From an uncultured Dysgonomonas sp. (GTDB lineage: Bacteria; Bacteroidota; Bacteroidia; Bacteroidales; Dysgonomonadaceae), in the NCBI RefSeq assembly GCF_934668725.1, contig NZ_CAKUOF010000011.1:1-64000 (forward strand): a stretch of DNA of 64,000 bases, given 5' to 3'. The notes beneath the pieces are model-generated. The model was not told the origin of the DNA, made no database searches, and saw only the letters and a list, made by a program, of their open reading frames with translations. Positions 35,052 to 42,767 of this stretch are shown one piece after another (position 1 is the stretch's first letter; each line of letters opens with the position of its first letter). The translations under genes were made by a program, and so were the position numbers.

Positions 35052-35669
35052 ATGAGTAAAGTAAAAGTAAAAAAACAGGATACATTCATCGATATGACTG
35101 CGATGAGTGATGTGACTGTTCTCTTGTTAACATTCTTCATGCTTACTGCTAACTTCATACCTAAAGAGCCTATTCAGGTGCTGACGCCTGCTTCGGTTTC
35201 GGAGGTGAAAATTCCTGAATATGATGTCATGACAATTTTGATTGATCCTCAAGGACAGGTTTTTATGAATTTAGACAGACCCGATGATAAAAGGAAAGTG
35301 CTAGAAAGTATTGGACAGCAATATAATATCACATTTACTCCAAAGCAAATTAATTCTTTTGTAAACCAAACTCACATAGGTGTTCCTATCAGTCGTTTGC
35401 AATCGTTTCTTGATCTTCCTATGGATGAACAAGATGAAGTAATGAAAAAATTTGGTATACCAACTGATACAATTATCAGTCCTAACAACCAGTTAGCTGT
35501 ATGGGTTACCACTGCTACAGAAGTAAATGAAAACTTAACTATTGCTATAAAAGCTGATCAAGGTACTCCTTATTCTTTGGTGAAGAATGTAATGTCTACG
35601 TTGCAAGACTTAAAAAAGAACAGATATAGTTTGATAACAACCCTAAAGGCAATGCCTGCAGGAGTTTAA
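35052..35669 (+). CDS. ExbD/TolR biopolymer transport protein, first copy
   Basis: The 205-residue protein has one N-terminal transmembrane helix at about 18-38. This helix carries the conserved Asp of the family in TAMSDVTVLLLTFFMLT, the residue that takes part in proton translocation. The periplasmic part contains helical and beta segments and ends with the usual VMSTLQDLKKNRYSLITTLKA. It is longer than the E. coli protein, as is usual for Bacteroidota. It lies 75 bases after exbB and 34 before the second exbD. Confidence 0.92.
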   Translation: MSKVKVKKQDTFIDMTAMSDVTVLLLTFFMLTANFIPKEPIQVLTPASVSEVKIPEYDVMTILIDPQGQVFMNLDRPDDKRKVLESIGQQYNITFTPKQINSFVNQTHIGVPISRLQSFLDLPMDEQDEVMKKFGIPTDTIISPNNQLAVWVTTATEVNENLTIAIKADQGTPYSLVKNVMSTLQDLKKNRYSLITTLKAMPAGV

Positions 35670-35703
35670 TCGTAGAACTTTAATATTAAAAAACAGTAAG
35701 ATT

Positions 35704-36354
35704 ATGGCAAGTGTTGATACCGGCGGCGGCGAACATAAAAAAGGTCAGCCCCAGAAAATCAATCTACGTGTAGACTTTACACCAATGGTTGATATGAACA
35801 TGCTTTTGATTACTTTCTTTATGTTCTGTACAACTTTGAGTAAGCCTCAGACGATGGACATTGTTATGCCAACAAAAGATAAAGATCTTACAGAGGAAGA
35901 CAAAAATCAGGTGAAAGCTTCTAAAGCAATCACTGTGATACTTGGCGAGAATGATAAAATTTATTATTATGAAGGAGAACCCGATTATAGTGATTTTAAC
36001 TCTCTAAAACTAACAAGTTATTCTCCCGAAGGTTTGAGAGCACTTTTGTTGCAACGCAACGCAGATGCTGTGGCTAAAATAAGAGAACTAAGAATTGATA
36101 AAGCAAAGAAGAAAATTACAGAAGATGAATTTAAAGAGCAAACTAGCGAAATAAAAAATGCGAAAGACGGTCAGGTAGTTGTGATAAAACCAACCAATGG
36201 TGCTTCGTATAAAAATTTAGTAGATGTTCTTGATGAAATGCAAATCTGTAGTATTGGTAAATATGCTATTGTAGAAATGGCTGATGGAGATAATTTCCTT
36301 GTACAGAATTATGAATCCAAAGGTGCATTGTCAGCTCAGACAGGAGGAAAATAA
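35704..36354 (+). CDS. ExbD/TolR biopolymer transport protein, second copy
   Basis: The 216-residue protein starts with a Gly- and Lys-rich cytoplasmic segment, then one transmembrane helix in DFTPMVDMNMLLITFFMFC with the conserved Asp near residue 31. The periplasmic domain has an unusual Lys-rich helical insertion near 120-150 and the closing LVDVLDEMQICSIGKYAIVEM motif. Two different ExbD proteins in one operon suggest a heteromeric ExbB-ExbD complex. The downstream tonB gene follows after 23 bases. Confidence 0.92.
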   Translation: MASVDTGGGEHKKGQPQKINLRVDFTPMVDMNMLLITFFMFCTTLSKPQTMDIVMPTKDKDLTEEDKNQVKASKAITVILGENDKIYYYEGEPDYSDFNSLKLTSYSPEGLRALLLQRNADAVAKIRELRIDKAKKKITEDEFKEQTSEIKNAKDGQVVVIKPTNGASYKNLVDVLDEMQICSIGKYAIVEMADGDNFLVQNYESKGALSAQTGGK

Positions 36355-36377
36355 ATCACATATTTAATAACATAAAA

Positions 36378-37208
36378 ATGGGAAAAGATATTAATTTGAA
36401 CTCCTCTGAATGGCGTGATATAGTATTCGAAGGCAAAAATAAAAGTTATGGAGCATACGAGCTACGTAGGTCCTCTTCTAAAAGACACGTTGTTGCATTT
36501 ATTGTAGTATTAGTGTTCGTTGGATTTGTGGCCGCTCTACCAGCGTTTCTTGATGCAGTAAAAGCAGGACAGAAACAAGCAGGTATAGAGGAAGCTTTCG
36601 AATTGTCGAATATTGCCAATGTAGAGGAACAGGTTCCGGAAGAAAATATTATACGTCAGGAAACTGCACCACCTCCCCCTCCTTTGAAGGCGACTATTCA
36701 GTTTACTCCTCCTGTAATTACAGAAGACAGTAAAGTGAATGAAGATAAAGAGATGAAATCTATCGAAGAATTAAATGAAACGAAGGTTCAGATTTCTATC
36801 GCAACTGTAGAAGGAACAAATGACAAGAATGCTGTAGATATTGCAGAATTGAAAGAGCATAAAGTAATCGTTGAAGAGAAAGAGCCTGAAAAACCTTTTG
36901 TCAGCGTAGAACAAATGCCTCAATTCCCCGGAGGAGATGCTGAATTGATGAAATTCATCGGAAGCAATCTGAAATATCCAACTATCGCAGCAGAAAACGG
37001 AATCGAAGGACGTGTAGTAATTCGTTTCGTTGTCGGAAAAGATGGTAACGTATCAGATGTTCAAGTAGTGAGATCTCTAGACCCTTCTTGTGATAAAGAA
37101 GCGGTAAGAGTTGTAAAAACAATGCCTAAATGGGTTCCAGGTAAGCAAAATGGACGTAATGTACCAGTTTATTACACGTTGCCTGTATTGTTTAAATTAC
37201 AAAAATAA
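36378..37208 (+). CDS. Energy transducer TonB family protein
   Basis: The 276-residue protein spans the inner membrane once (about residues 34-54) and begins with the Bacteroidota motif SSEWRDIVFEGKNKSYGAYELR. A short proline run (APPPPPL) and a charged linker follow in the periplasm. The C-terminal TonB domain is unmistakable: VEQMPQFPGGDAELMKFIG, then VVIRFVVGKDGNVSDVQVVRSLDPSCDKEAVR. It couples the ExbB/ExbD proton channel to outer-membrane receptors. The receptor is not identifiable here. Confidence 0.94.
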   Translation: MGKDINLNSSEWRDIVFEGKNKSYGAYELRRSSSKRHVVAFIVVLVFVGFVAALPAFLDAVKAGQKQAGIEEAFELSNIANVEEQVPEENIIRQETAPPPPPLKATIQFTPPVITEDSKVNEDKEMKSIEELNETKVQISIATVEGTNDKNAVDIAELKEHKVIVEEKEPEKPFVSVEQMPQFPGGDAELMKFIGSNLKYPTIAAENGIEGRVVIRFVVGKDGNVSDVQVVRSLDPSCDKEAVRVVKTMPKWVPGKQNGRNVPVYYTLPVLFKLQK

Positions 37209-37252
37209 GATATGTGTATCTTCCAATAAGAAGTAAACATAAAACATAATGT

Positions 37253-37300
37253 AAAAGAGAGAAGTTGATGATATTTTATATAGATTCACTTCTCTTTTTT
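37253..37300 (+). terminator. Intra-cluster terminator-like hairpin
   Basis: AAAAGAGAGAAGT pairs with ACTTCTCTTTTTT across a loop of about 23 bases. It lies between tonB and the small membrane protein and may reduce transcription of the distal part of the cluster. Confidence 0.6.
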
Positions 37301-37313
37301 AAAATATAAGCAA

Positions 37314-37550
37314 ATGAAAGAAGATAATAAAAAAGGCAGTACTTTTAAGCTGATTTGGAATGCCCTGATGTTCTTTATATATTTAGCCATAGCTTATTTG
37401 ATTATATTTACCCCAATGCTCTTGCCTTATAATTACAGAGCAAATGATCCAGGGACTGATGATTTTGTAATTCCACGTATTATTTTGGGTACAGGGGTTA
37501 CTATTTACGCTTTTTTCAGAGGTTATAGGGTATTAAAAGACAAAAAATGA
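37314..37550 (+). CDS. Small two-helix membrane protein in the TonB cluster
   Basis: The 78-residue protein has two hydrophobic segments (about 12-34 and 51-68) separated by YNYRANDPGTDDFVIPR, with a basic C-terminus. Both ends are therefore likely cytoplasmic. I recognise no domain. It lies between tonB and the PstS-like gene with gaps of 105 and 37 bases, on the same strand. Its conserved-looking position suggests an accessory subunit, which is inferred from context alone. Confidence 0.7.
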   Translation: MKEDNKKGSTFKLIWNALMFFIYLAIAYLIIFTPMLLPYNYRANDPGTDDFVIPRIILGTGVTIYAFFRGYRVLKDKK

Positions 37551-37587
37551 TTTACTTAGCGAAGTTTTTATTTAATTATCAAAATTT

Positions 37588-38535
37588 ATGAGAAAAGTTG
37601 GTTTATTTTGTGTTTTGTTATTGGCGATAACTTTCTCAGCGTGCAACAACGGACAAATCAAAGTTACACGAACTGATACTCTAACCAGTGGTGTGGCAGA
37701 AATAGCCGTAGATGATTGCTTTGCTCCGATAATTCAAGAACAAATAGACGTGTTTGAAGCTTTAAATGATGAAGCATCGATCATTCCTATTTTTGCAAGC
37801 GAAGTAGATGTTATCAATTTACTTTTAAAAGACAGTGTAAGGTTGGCTATTGCAGCTCGTGATCTTACTGATGCAGAAAAGCAAGGTTTGCTAAATAAAA
37901 AATTACAGCCTCGTTCACAAAAAATAGCAATAGATGGTATTGCATTAATAATTAATCAAGAAAATACGGATTCACTTATAAGTGTATCTGCTCTAAAAAA
38001 GATTATGACAGGCGAGATTGATTCATGGAAATCTATCAATCCGCATTCTAAATATGATAAGATATCGGTTGTATTTGATAATCCAAACTCAAGTACGGTT
38101 CGTTTTATCAAAGACTCGATTAATAGGGGAGAGCCTCTAGCCGAAACACTGAAAGCTATGGATAATAATAGAGCAGTGTTGGATTATGTTGCTAAAACTC
38201 CTAATGCGATGGGAGTAATAGGTGTAAACTGGATTAACAATCCTGTAGATACAACTAACTTGAGTTTTACAAATAAAATAAGAGTTATGTCTGTCAGCAA
38301 AAGTGATGAACCTACTATACAAAATAGTTTTCAACCATTTGCTGCTTATTTGGCATTAGGTGAATATCCTTTGAGGCGAGATGTATATGTTATTCTGACA
38401 GACTTAAGAGGTACGCTGCCTGCTGGATTTACAAATTTTGTAGCAGATGACAGAGGACAAAGAATAATACTGAAGGCTGGACTTGTTCCGGCTACGAGGC
38501 CTATGAGACTGATTTCGGTACAAGAACACTTCTAA
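37588..38535 (+). CDS. PstS-like substrate-binding lipoprotein
   Basis: The 315-residue lipoprotein has its signal peptide ending at TFSAC (Cys19). It shows the periplasmic phosphate-binding-protein-like fold: an EIAVDDCFAPIIQEQIDVFE start, VDVINLLLKDSVRLAIAARDLTDAE, the VSALKKIMTGEIDSWKSINP segment found in PstS domain proteins, and FDNPNSSTVRFIKD, which resembles the ligand-binding SGT loop of PstS. No phosphate ABC permease or ATPase gene is present. In this operon the protein may be an accessory of the Exb/TonB system rather than a phosphate transporter. Confidence 0.85.
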   Translation: MRKVGLFCVLLLAITFSACNNGQIKVTRTDTLTSGVAEIAVDDCFAPIIQEQIDVFEALNDEASIIPIFASEVDVINLLLKDSVRLAIAARDLTDAEKQGLLNKKLQPRSQKIAIDGIALIINQENTDSLISVSALKKIMTGEIDSWKSINPHSKYDKISVVFDNPNSSTVRFIKDSINRGEPLAETLKAMDNNRAVLDYVAKTPNAMGVIGVNWINNPVDTTNLSFTNKIRVMSVSKSDEPTIQNSFQPFAAYLALGEYPLRRDVYVILTDLRGTLPAGFTNFVADDRGQRIILKAGLVPATRPMRLISVQEHF

Positions 38536-38615
38536 TTGAACAGATGTTCTGAAACGATTTAGTGGTTTTATAGCAGTCCGAAAAAGTAAAATAAACTATA
38601 TTATAAGATTTAAAG

Positions 38616-40247
38616 ATGAAAAAAAAGTATTTATTAGGAGCTTTTCTTGGTTTATTACTTAGTTCTCCAATTTTTGCGCAAAGCAATATTGGTGCTGACT
38701 ATTTGAATACCGGAGAGCTAAAAGTGGCTAAAGAAATTTTTGAAAAGCAAATAAGTCAATCTCCGGCTGAAGCTTATTATTACTTAGGTGAAGTGGCTTA
38801 TCTAGAAGGAAATATGGCAGAAGCTAAGGCTAATTATGAAAAAGGATTGGCTGCGTCACCTGATTTTGTACTTAATAATGTTGGTTTAGGTAAACTTTTG
38901 TTGAAGACTAATCCAAAAGAAGCAGAAGACCAATTTTCTATAGCTTTAAAGCAAGATAAAAAAAATGTAGCAGTACTTGTTGCAATAGCCCGTGCTTACT
39001 TTGATAATAATATGAAAGAGAAGGGTGATGCAAAATTAGCTGACGCAAGAAAGGCTGATAAAAAAGCACCTGCTATTTATATTTTGGAAGGAGACTTAAA
39101 AGCCAAAACAAATGTTGGAGAAGCTGCCGGAAGTTATGCACAAGCATATACTTTCGATCCGACTTCCGCCGTTGCTTATATTAAAACCGCTCAGGTTTAT
39201 GAAAACGTAAATCCAACATTATCTGTTGAGATGTTGCAAAAAGCTATTGAGATCAATCCTAATTATACTTTGGCTTATAAATATTTGGGAAGTATATATT
39301 CTCATGGAGGGCAATATCAACAGGCGATTGATGCATACCAAAAGTATTTTGCACAAGGAGCTTATGATGTGAATGATTTAACTCGTTATGCAGCTGCCTT
39401 ATATTTTACAAAACAATATGAAGAAGCGAAAAAGCTAATTAATGAAGGTATATCTAAAGAACCAAACAATTTTGTATTGAATCGTCTTTTAATGTATAGT
39501 TATCTTCAGTCTAAAGACTATGTGGATGGATTGGCAGCAGCTGAGAAGTTTTTCTCTTTAGATAAAGGAGACAGTGAGTACATTGTTCAGGATTATATGA
39601 CTTACGGTGAATTATTGAGTAAAAATAATCAGTTAGATAAAGCTTTGTTACAATACGATGCGGCTATTAAATTAGATCCATCTAAATCGTCTGTTTATAA
39701 AGATATAGCTATTGCGTGTGCTGATGCCGGTCAGTATGCCGATGCAGCTAAATATTATCAAGAATATGTAGATAAAGCTGATCCTACAGTATTAGAAGCT
39801 ACAGACTTCTTTACTCTTGGTCGTTATTCTTATATGTTTGGTAGCACAGCTTTGAAAGATGCAGATCCTATTGTTGTAGCTGCAGGTAAGGAGTCTTTAC
39901 AAAAAGGAGACAAAGCGTTTGCTACAGTAACAGAGAGAATTCCTGATAGCTATTTAGGATATTTCTGGAGAGCAAGAACAAATGCTTTATTAGATCCTGA
40001 AACAACTCAAGGTTTAGCGAAACCATATTATGAGCAAGTTGCTACTATAATAGTAGGAAAAGCTGATGGAAGTAACCCAACTGAATTATTAGAAGCTTAT
40101 CAATATTTGAGCTACTATTATTACTTGCTATATGAAAAATCTAAGAGTGCTGCAGATAAAGAGCAAGTGAAATTATATAGCGAAAAGATGTTGGAGTTAG
40201 ATCCTACAAATACAGTTGCTCCTCAATTATTAGAAGCAATTAAATAA
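38616..40247 (+). CDS. TPR repeat protein of the Exb/TonB cluster
   Basis: The 543-residue secreted protein has a signal peptide ending at about SPIFAQ (residue 22). The mature part is a long run of tetratricopeptide repeats, beginning GELKVAKEIFEKQISQSPAEAYYYLGEVAYL and continuing for most of the length with several clear units (for example NYTLAYKYLGSIYSHGGQYQQAIDAYQKYF). It likely forms a periplasmic solenoid that binds other proteins. It is the last gene of the cluster and is followed by a hairpin terminator. Confidence 0.88.
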   Translation: MKKKYLLGAFLGLLLSSPIFAQSNIGADYLNTGELKVAKEIFEKQISQSPAEAYYYLGEVAYLEGNMAEAKANYEKGLAASPDFVLNNVGLGKLLLKTNPKEAEDQFSIALKQDKKNVAVLVAIARAYFDNNMKEKGDAKLADARKADKKAPAIYILEGDLKAKTNVGEAAGSYAQAYTFDPTSAVAYIKTAQVYENVNPTLSVEMLQKAIEINPNYTLAYKYLGSIYSHGGQYQQAIDAYQKYFAQGAYDVNDLTRYAAALYFTKQYEEAKKLINEGISKEPNNFVLNRLLMYSYLQSKDYVDGLAAAEKFFSLDKGDSEYIVQDYMTYGELLSKNNQLDKALLQYDAAIKLDPSKSSVYKDIAIACADAGQYADAAKYYQEYVDKADPTVLEATDFFTLGRYSYMFGSTALKDADPIVVAAGKESLQKGDKAFATVTERIPDSYLGYFWRARTNALLDPETTQGLAKPYYEQVATIIVGKADGSNPTELLEAYQYLSYYYYLLYEKSKSAADKEQVKLYSEKMLELDPTNTVAPQLLEAIK

Positions 40248-40267
40248 GATTTATTTATCTTAATATA

Positions 40268-40306
40268 TAAAAGATTGATACATAATTTTGTATCAATCTT
40301 TTTTGT
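40268..40306 (+). terminator. Terminator after the TPR gene
   Basis: AAAGATTGATACA pairs with TGTATCAATCTTT and ends in a T tract. It closes the ExbB operon and immediately precedes the metK promoter region. Confidence 0.85.
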
Positions 40307-40329
40307 TTCAATAAATAAACATATCTTTG
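40302..40329 (+). promoter_or_regulatory. Candidate promoter of metK
   Basis: TATCTTTG at 40322-40329 is a perfect -7 box. A TTTG at 40302-40305 is 16 bases away, a little short of the consensus 19. The predicted transcription start near 40336 falls just before the riboswitch-like element. Confidence 0.55.
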
Positions 40330-40340
40330 TCAAAGTTTAC

Positions 40341-40387
40341 GGTGGATAGATTTGTACGATTGCAACCACAAGAAAAAATGCTAAAAT
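40341..40387 (+). promoter_or_regulatory. SAM-II class riboswitch candidate upstream of metK
   Basis: The element has the layout of the SAM-II (SAM_alpha) aptamer. A short P1 stem pairs GTGG (40342-40345) with CCAC (40366-40369). Its loop carries GATTTG (40349-40354) and TTGCA (40360-40364), and downstream of P1 lies an A-rich strand and TGCTAAAA (40379-40386). In SAM-II the GC of TTGCA pairs with the GC of TGCTAAAA, which is possible here. The outer C-G pseudoknot pairs of the prototype would have to be A-U here, which weakens the match. The location 78 bases before metK, the SAM synthetase gene, strongly favours a SAM sensor. SAM-V has a similar core and is not excluded. Confidence 0.72.
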
Positions 40388-40432
40388 AAATTATTCTTCA
40401 TTTTTTTTCTGCAACACTACATTTTGCTCCTC

Positions 40433-40454
40433 TTTTATTTTAACTAAAATAAAA
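40433..40454 (+). promoter_or_regulatory. AU-only hairpin before metK start
   Basis: TTTTATTTTA and TAAAATAAAA form ten A-T pairs with the two bases AC between them, so the real loop includes some pairs. The hairpin ends ten bases before the metK ATG. Its place downstream of the SAM-II-like element suggests it is part of an expression platform. Confidence 0.5.
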
Positions 40455-40464
40455 CTTAAGAGAT

Positions 40465-41733
40465 ATGAGTTATTTATTTACATCGGAGTCCGTTTCAGAA
40501 GGACATCCTGATAAAGTAGCAGACCAAATTTCGGATGCATTGTTAGATGAGTTTTTAGCTTACGATCCCAATTCAAAAGTAGCATGTGAAACTTTGGTGA
40601 CAACGGGACAAGTAGTATTAGCCGGAGAAGTAAAATCTAAGGCATATGTAGACGTGCCGGAGGTTGCCCGTTATGTAATAGAACGTATTGGATATACAAA
40701 GAGTGAGTACCAGTTCGAAGCCAAATCATGTGGCGTGTTGTCGGCAATACATGAGCAGTCTGATGATATAAATAGAGGGGTTGATCAGAAAGCAGATCCT
40801 ATGGATCAAGGAGCCGGAGATCAAGGTATGATGTTTGGATATGCAACTAATGAAACAGACAATTATATGCCTTTGGCTTTAGATTTGTCTCATGCGCTAT
40901 TGCTGGAATTAGCTACTATTCGTAAAAATGAATTAGCTTTGATGCCGTATCTTCGCCCCGATGCTAAATCACAGGTCACCATCGAATACGATGATAATGG
41001 AACACCATTGCGTATAGACACCATTGTTATCTCAACTCAACATGATGACTTTGGCAGTGATCAGGAAATGCAGGATTTGATCCGTAAGGATGTCATTAAT
41101 ATATTAATTCCTCGAGTTAAAGAAAAATATAAATTTCGTAAAGATATCATCAGTCTTTTTGATGAAAATATTACCTATCACGTAAATCCAACAGGAAAAT
41201 TTGTAATTGGTGGCCCTCATGGTGATACCGGATTAACAGGTCGTAAGATTATTGTTGATACTTATGGAGGTAAAGGTGCTCATGGTGGAGGTGCATTCTC
41301 AGGAAAAGACCCTTCGAAAGTAGACCGTTCGGCTGCTTATGCAAGTCGTCACATAGCTAAAAACCTTGTGGCTGCAGGTGTTGCTTCAGAAGTATTAGTA
41401 CAGGTATCTTATGCTATTGGAGTAGCTAAGCCTATGAATATATATGTAAATACTTACGGAAAGGCAAACGTTAAACTTTCTGATGGTGAAATAGCTAAGA
41501 TTGTAAATCAATTGTTTGATATGAGACCTAAAGCTATAGAAGATCGTCTGAAGCTTAGAAATCCGATCTATTCAGAAACTGCCGCATACGGGCACATGGG
41601 GCGTGAACCTCAAGTGGTAACCAAAACGTTTAAATCAAGATATAACCCAGTGCCAATGCAAAAAGAAGTTGAACTGTTTACTTGGGAGAAACTTGATTCA
41701 GTAGATCTGATAAGAAAAGCCTTTAACTTATAA
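40465..41733 (+). CDS. metK: S-adenosylmethionine synthetase
   Basis: The 422-residue cytoplasmic enzyme makes SAM from methionine and ATP. The N-terminal SEGHPDKVADQISDALLDE motif, GAGDQGMMFGYATNET near 112-127 and GGGAFSGKDPSKVDRSAAY near 273-291 are the three MetK signatures. The length is slightly above the E. coli enzyme through a small insert near residues 160-185, a normal variation in Bacteroidota. It is likely controlled by the SAM-II-like element in its leader, which would reduce MetK when SAM is plentiful. Confidence 0.97.
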   Translation: MSYLFTSESVSEGHPDKVADQISDALLDEFLAYDPNSKVACETLVTTGQVVLAGEVKSKAYVDVPEVARYVIERIGYTKSEYQFEAKSCGVLSAIHEQSDDINRGVDQKADPMDQGAGDQGMMFGYATNETDNYMPLALDLSHALLLELATIRKNELALMPYLRPDAKSQVTIEYDDNGTPLRIDTIVISTQHDDFGSDQEMQDLIRKDVINILIPRVKEKYKFRKDIISLFDENITYHVNPTGKFVIGGPHGDTGLTGRKIIVDTYGGKGAHGGGAFSGKDPSKVDRSAAYASRHIAKNLVAAGVASEVLVQVSYAIGVAKPMNIYVNTYGKANVKLSDGEIAKIVNQLFDMRPKAIEDRLKLRNPIYSETAAYGHMGREPQVVTKTFKSRYNPVPMQKEVELFTWEKLDSVDLIRKAFNL

Positions 41734-41740
41734 TATTTAA

Positions 41741-41771
41741 GAGGTCGAAAATAAGGCTTTTGAGACCTTTT
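41741..41771 (+). terminator. Weak terminator after metK
   Basis: AGGTC pairs with GACCT across about 20 bases and is followed by TTTT. The stem is short, so the larger hairpin at 41806 may be the effective signal. Confidence 0.35.
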
Positions 41772-41805
41772 AGGTAACTTACAGGTCTTAATAATAATAA
41801 AAATG

Positions 41806-41843
41806 CAATGCATCCTTGATGATTTTATCTCAAGGATGCATTG
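41806..41843 (+). repeat. Thirteen-base perfect hairpin between metK and DUF4271
   Basis: CAATGCATCCTTG and CAAGGATGCATTG are perfect complements separated by 12 bases. Only TT follows directly, so it is not a classical terminator. It may act as a processing or protective structure at the metK transcript end. Confidence 0.7.
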
Positions 41844-41850
41844 TTATAAC

Positions 41851-41858
41851 TATCTTTG
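41851..41858 (+). promoter_or_regulatory. Candidate -7 element for the DUF4271-hemD pair
   Basis: TATCTTTG is a perfect TAnnTTTG box 8 bases after the 13-base hairpin. It places transcription start near 41865, very close to the start of the DUF4271 gene. No clear -33 element is seen. Confidence 0.45.
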
Positions 41859-41873
41859 TGGCGAATTTAAAAT

Positions 41874-42767
41874 TTGATACGATTGAATCCTGAGTCAACA
41901 ACATATTATGTAATAGATAGCTTGAAGATTGTAGAGTCTAAAAAAGATTCTGTCACTCATCAGTCGTTATTCGGATTTGAGAGAGATACGAGTCTTTTTT
42001 TCTCGAAAACTCATTTGGAGGCTCGTCAGAAACAGACAACAGAACTAATTCAATTAAACAAAGGTCATGAAGGTGTAAGTAAGGTATTTACCTTAGAACA
42101 AGATGATGGTGTGTTAGCTCTTTTGGTGCTATGCTTTCTTTTATTTACACGTATATTTAAAGGAGGTTTTACTTTCTTTAAAGAAAATAGCCGTTTAGTA
42201 TTTTCTACACGTGAAAATCTGAATTTATTTAGTGAAACTACAGTAACCGAGTTCTGGTTTAATTTCATTCTTATATTTCAGACAATATTACTTTCTGCAA
42301 TTATTCTGTTTGATACTTTTCTTGAATCGGATGAATATAAGCTGCCGCAGCACAGTTTTTATACTATCATTCTATTCATGTTCACAATATTTGTATTTCT
42401 GCTTCTTAAGTATTTATTATATAAAATATTAGGATATTTATTTGACATTCAGGATCGAGTAAAGATATGGCTTAGAAGTTGCACGATAGTTTTGTCGATG
42501 ATGGGTATTATTGCTTTTGTACCCACTTTGATGATGGTATATTCGCAGAGTTTCCATAATTATTTGCTGATATTTTTTCTTATACTGTTCATTTTGTCAC
42601 AGTTAATCCTTTTTTATCGGATTATTACTTTTTTTTTACAAGAGAATGTTAATTTTTTCTTTTTGATTGCCTACCTTTGTGGCGTAGAAATTATACCTTA
42701 TATTATTTTGTATCAGGTATTGATTTATTTGTATAAAGTTGATCTAATTGGTTTATTATGGCTTTGA
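41874..42767 (+). CDS. DUF4271 family membrane protein
   Basis: The 297-residue inner-membrane protein has a soluble N-terminus of about 75 residues and six or so hydrophobic helices from about 80 to the end. It fits DUF4271, a Bacteroidota-specific family of unknown function. Its start is uncertain: TTG 41874 is only about nine bases from the predicted transcription start, and TTG 41883 is an alternative. The C-terminus overlaps the hemD gene by 10 bases, so the two are translationally coupled. This pairing recurs in related genomes as I recall. Confidence 0.85.
   Translation: MIRLNPESTTYYVIDSLKIVESKKDSVTHQSLFGFERDTSLFFSKTHLEARQKQTTELIQLNKGHEGVSKVFTLEQDDGVLALLVLCFLLFTRIFKGGFTFFKENSRLVFSTRENLNLFSETTVTEFWFNFILIFQTILLSAIILFDTFLESDEYKLPQHSFYTIILFMFTIFVFLLLKYLLYKILGYLFDIQDRVKIWLRSCTIVLSMMGIIAFVPTLMMVYSQSFHNYLLIFFLILFILSQLILFYRIITFFLQENVNFFFLIAYLCGVEIIPYIILYQVLIYLYKVDLIGLLWL

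Noticed and set aside
37588..38535. Phosphate ABC transporter locus
   Set aside because: Only the binding-protein fold is present; there is no permease, ATPase or PhoU and the neighbours are Exb/TonB genes.
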